The notes below the pieces were generated by a model. That model searched no databases. It was given only the letters and a program-made list of their open reading frames with translations, and was not told the DNA's origin. Below, one piece after another: positions 20,001 to 21,559 of a stretch of 21,559 nucleotides of DNA. How positions within the stretch are numbered: the stretch's first letter is position 1; the number at the start of each line of letters is the position of its first letter. The DNA is from Auxenochlorella pyrenoidosa (lineage: Eukaryota; Chlorophyta; Trebouxiophyceae; Chlorellales; Chlorellaceae), in contig KQ482041.1 in assembly GCA_001430745.1 (NCBI GenBank), positions 1,271,573 through 1,293,131 of the forward strand, written 5' to 3'. The translations under genes and the position numbers were made by a program.

Positions 20001-21329
20001 CCCCACCCCCGGCAGGCTACTTTGGCGGGTGCCCCGTGGTGCGCGTCCCCGGCTTCACCCACCCGGTGGAGGACTTCTACCTGGAGAGCATCCTGCAGCT
20101 GACGGGGTACCAGGCAGGGCGCGACGCGCCGCTCGCCGGGCACCTTGCTCCGCCCTGCTTCATTTCATGCATTCTTGGTGTGCTGGGCCTGCGCTGGAGT
20201 GGAGGGCCAGTGCAGCAGGGGCTAGACGTGTTGCTGTGCCTGTTTACCCGCCCTTGTGAGCGCGCAGGAGGCAGCGGTGCAGCAGGTGGGCGGGCTTACC
20301 GGCGGCAGCGGAGCGGCGGCCGGGGCGGCAGACCCGGCTGCCAGCGTGCCCAAGGATGCGCGCAGGCAGATAGAGGAGGCGATTGAGACGGCCTTCACAC
20401 AGGGCTCAGGTAGAGGTGGCCAGCCGGGGGTGGGAGGGGTGCCCCTTCTAGGTTGGATGCCGTCTGCGGTGTGTCAAGAGCAGGCGCTGCCCCCTGCTCT
20501 GGTCAGGCATGAGCGCAGCACCCAGCACATGGATGGTGTGCCACAGCAGCTTGCCCTACCATGCACTCCTGCGCGACTGCCGCACCTGGGCATGCAGCCC
20601 TGCTCCACCCAAGGTTGCGCTGCATGTCCACGCCCCCTGGCTGCCTGCAACCCCTGCCCCCGCAGACGAGGCGTTTGAGGTGCTGCTGGAGGTGACGGGG
20701 GCGGCGGGGGCGGAGGACATGGCAGCGGGGGCGCCCGGCGTGAATGTCAAGCACTCGAGTGAGGGGCGCGCTGCGCCGGGGCGGGCCCTGCATGCGGGGC
20801 ATGGCAGACGCTTGCCAAAGAGCCTTTCCGTCACCCGTCACCAAGCAAGGCACAGTCACTGGCCATCTGCTCCTCGAGTGCTCCCGCCCCTGCACACTGC
20901 CACCCTGGTGGTCACACCTTTTTGCAACCCCTGGATGTCCCTGGCAGCCAAGGGCGCCACCGCTCTGATGGCCGCGGCGGTGCACGGGCGCCCCGACGTC
21001 GTGTCCACCCTCCTGTCCAATGGGGTGAGCGCCGGGGTGTGGAGCCTGACGCAAGGGGAGGGCGCACGCTGCAGGCTGGCCCCGGCACCGCTGCGCTCGC
21101 CGCCGCGCCGCCGGCAAACCTCTCTGCCTGCCCTCCCCCTGCCAATCTCCCTCCTGGTTGGTGCCGGACCTCCACGCGTGCGTGCCCATCCTGACACCCT
21201 TCCTCCTGCTGCCCCGCCCCGCAGGCCGACCCCTCAGTGGCGCTGCCGGGCGGCAAGACTGCGCGCGACCTGGCGGAGATGTACGGCCACGCAGAGGTGG
21301 TCGAGGCGCTGGATGAGTACGCCGAGCAG
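17072..21329 (+). CDS. R3H / DEIH-box RNA helicase with inserted ankyrin repeats (NIH/DExH2-DExH6, YTHDC2-like), 3' end outside window
   Basis: DEAH/RHA-type RNA helicase. Exons: 17072-17231, 17441-17531, 17685-17805, 17965-18444, 18668-18758, 18974-19149, 19400-19453, 19701-19779, 20016-20113, 20268-20409, 20666-20758, 20948-21024, 21225-21329; 589 residues so far. Order: Gly/Arg-rich N-terminus; ETMRLSITEQLELFQQS; R3H domain about 54-96 (EYRFPPGLSNHDRAVVH, then SKSHGKGDDR); acidic and glycine-rich linker; Walker A GETGCGKTTQ (275-284); TQPRRISAVSVADR; CTNGVLLRML; motif II DEIH (376-379); motif III SAT (408-410); FGGCPVVRVPGFTHPVEDFY. Then comes a low-complexity insert (AAAGAADPAASVP) and ankyrin repeats (GATALMAAAVHGRPDVV, NGADPSVALPGGKTARDLAE). 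R3H plus ankyrins after RecA1 define the plant NIH/DExH6 and animal YTHDC2 group. RecA2, HA2, OB and any YTH domain would lie to the right. Intron 9 is GC-AG. Confidence 0.92.
19361..19397 (+). repeat. C-rich polypyrimidine tract before the DEIH exon
   Basis: CCCCA-type repeats ending in CCCCCCAG, directly at the acceptor of the 54-base exon that encodes the DEIH motif. Almost pure C and A. Confidence 0.85.
20114..20267 (+). other. GC-AG intron (R3H helicase intron 9)
   Basis: Exon 9 ends ACGGGGTACCAG and the intron begins GCAGGG. Joining QLTGYQ in frame to EAAVQQ needs this junction; the only nearby GT, inside GGGTACC, gives the wrong phase. The acceptor is CGCGCAG at 20267. Confidence 0.7.
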
Positions 21330-21559
21330 GTGGGGGGCCGCGGGGGGTGCTCGCTGTGCCTGCGCATAAGTGACTGATGCCGGCGGGCCCGCCACTGCTG
21401 AACGCAAGGCAGGCCCGCGGGTGCAGCGGGGTCCCACGCGTTGGCACTCGCACACTTGGCAGCCCCGGGAAGGGGCCCCCCCTTCCTCCCTGCTCCCACG
21501 CCCCGCCGGTCAACCAGCCGGTTTGGTGGTGACCAGGTGGACCCACCCACCTGTGGTTC
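21330..21559 (+). other. Intron (at least in part) of the R3H helicase at the window edge
   Basis: Starts GTGGGG after the in-frame Q of YAEQ. A possible acceptor is the CAG at 21536, which would start a phase-0 exon reading V-D-P-P-T-C-G, but this does not clearly match the region after the ankyrins in homologs. The helicase continues beyond the window. Confidence 0.55.

Noticed and set aside
20503..21546. 347-codon minus-strand ORF under the helicase
   Set aside because: Proline, arginine and glycine rich composition typical of the shadow of GC-rich coding sequence, with no motif and no splice logic on that strand.

Overview
The window is nuclear DNA of a green alga. It is GC-rich and extremely intron-dense: seven protein genes carry 59 complete introns in 21.5 kb. 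Introns are short, mostly GTG(A/G/C)G...CAG, with C-rich rather than U-rich polypyrimidine tracts. Several gene ends are followed by TGTAA, the poly(A) signal of chlorophyte algae. The products resemble plant and green-lineage families. The style suggests a trebouxiophyte such as a Chlorella or Auxenochlorella relative; this placement is inference. No bacterial operons, IS elements, CRISPR arrays, rRNA or tRNA genes were seen. Every gene was assembled by hand from exons; frame continuity and exon length were checked at each junction. None has been checked by alignment or transcripts.

Layout, left to right: (1) 45-1175 (+), the 3' end of a DEAD-box RNA helicase, RH22-like. (2) 1372-2825 (-), a 7-exon SRPBCC/START-like lipid or ligand-binding protein. 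(3) 3075-4090 (+), a compact 3-exon DEDDy 3'-5' exonuclease, divergent from gene 2. (4) 4753-8890 (+), a 14-exon MTP1/ZnT-type zinc transporter with a very large His-rich loop. (5) 9452-10581 (-), a 5-exon plastid thioredoxin of the y type. (6) 10868-16255 (+), a 20-exon, 852-aa coiled-coil protein that looks like ZYP1, the transverse filament protein of the plant synaptonemal complex. (7) 17072 to beyond the right edge (+), an R3H - DEIH-box helicase - ankyrin protein of the plant NIH/DExH2-DExH6 and animal YTHDC2 family.

The genes do not form one pathway. Two pairs are head to head with short shared promoters: SRPBCC/exonuclease (249 bp) and thioredoxin/ZYP1-like (286 bp). The most interesting content is the ZYP1 candidate, with a proline-free rod of about 560 residues and a charged tail, next to a helicase whose animal relative YTHDC2 acts in meiosis. 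Also notable are three GC-AG introns and the ankyrin insertion inside the helicase.
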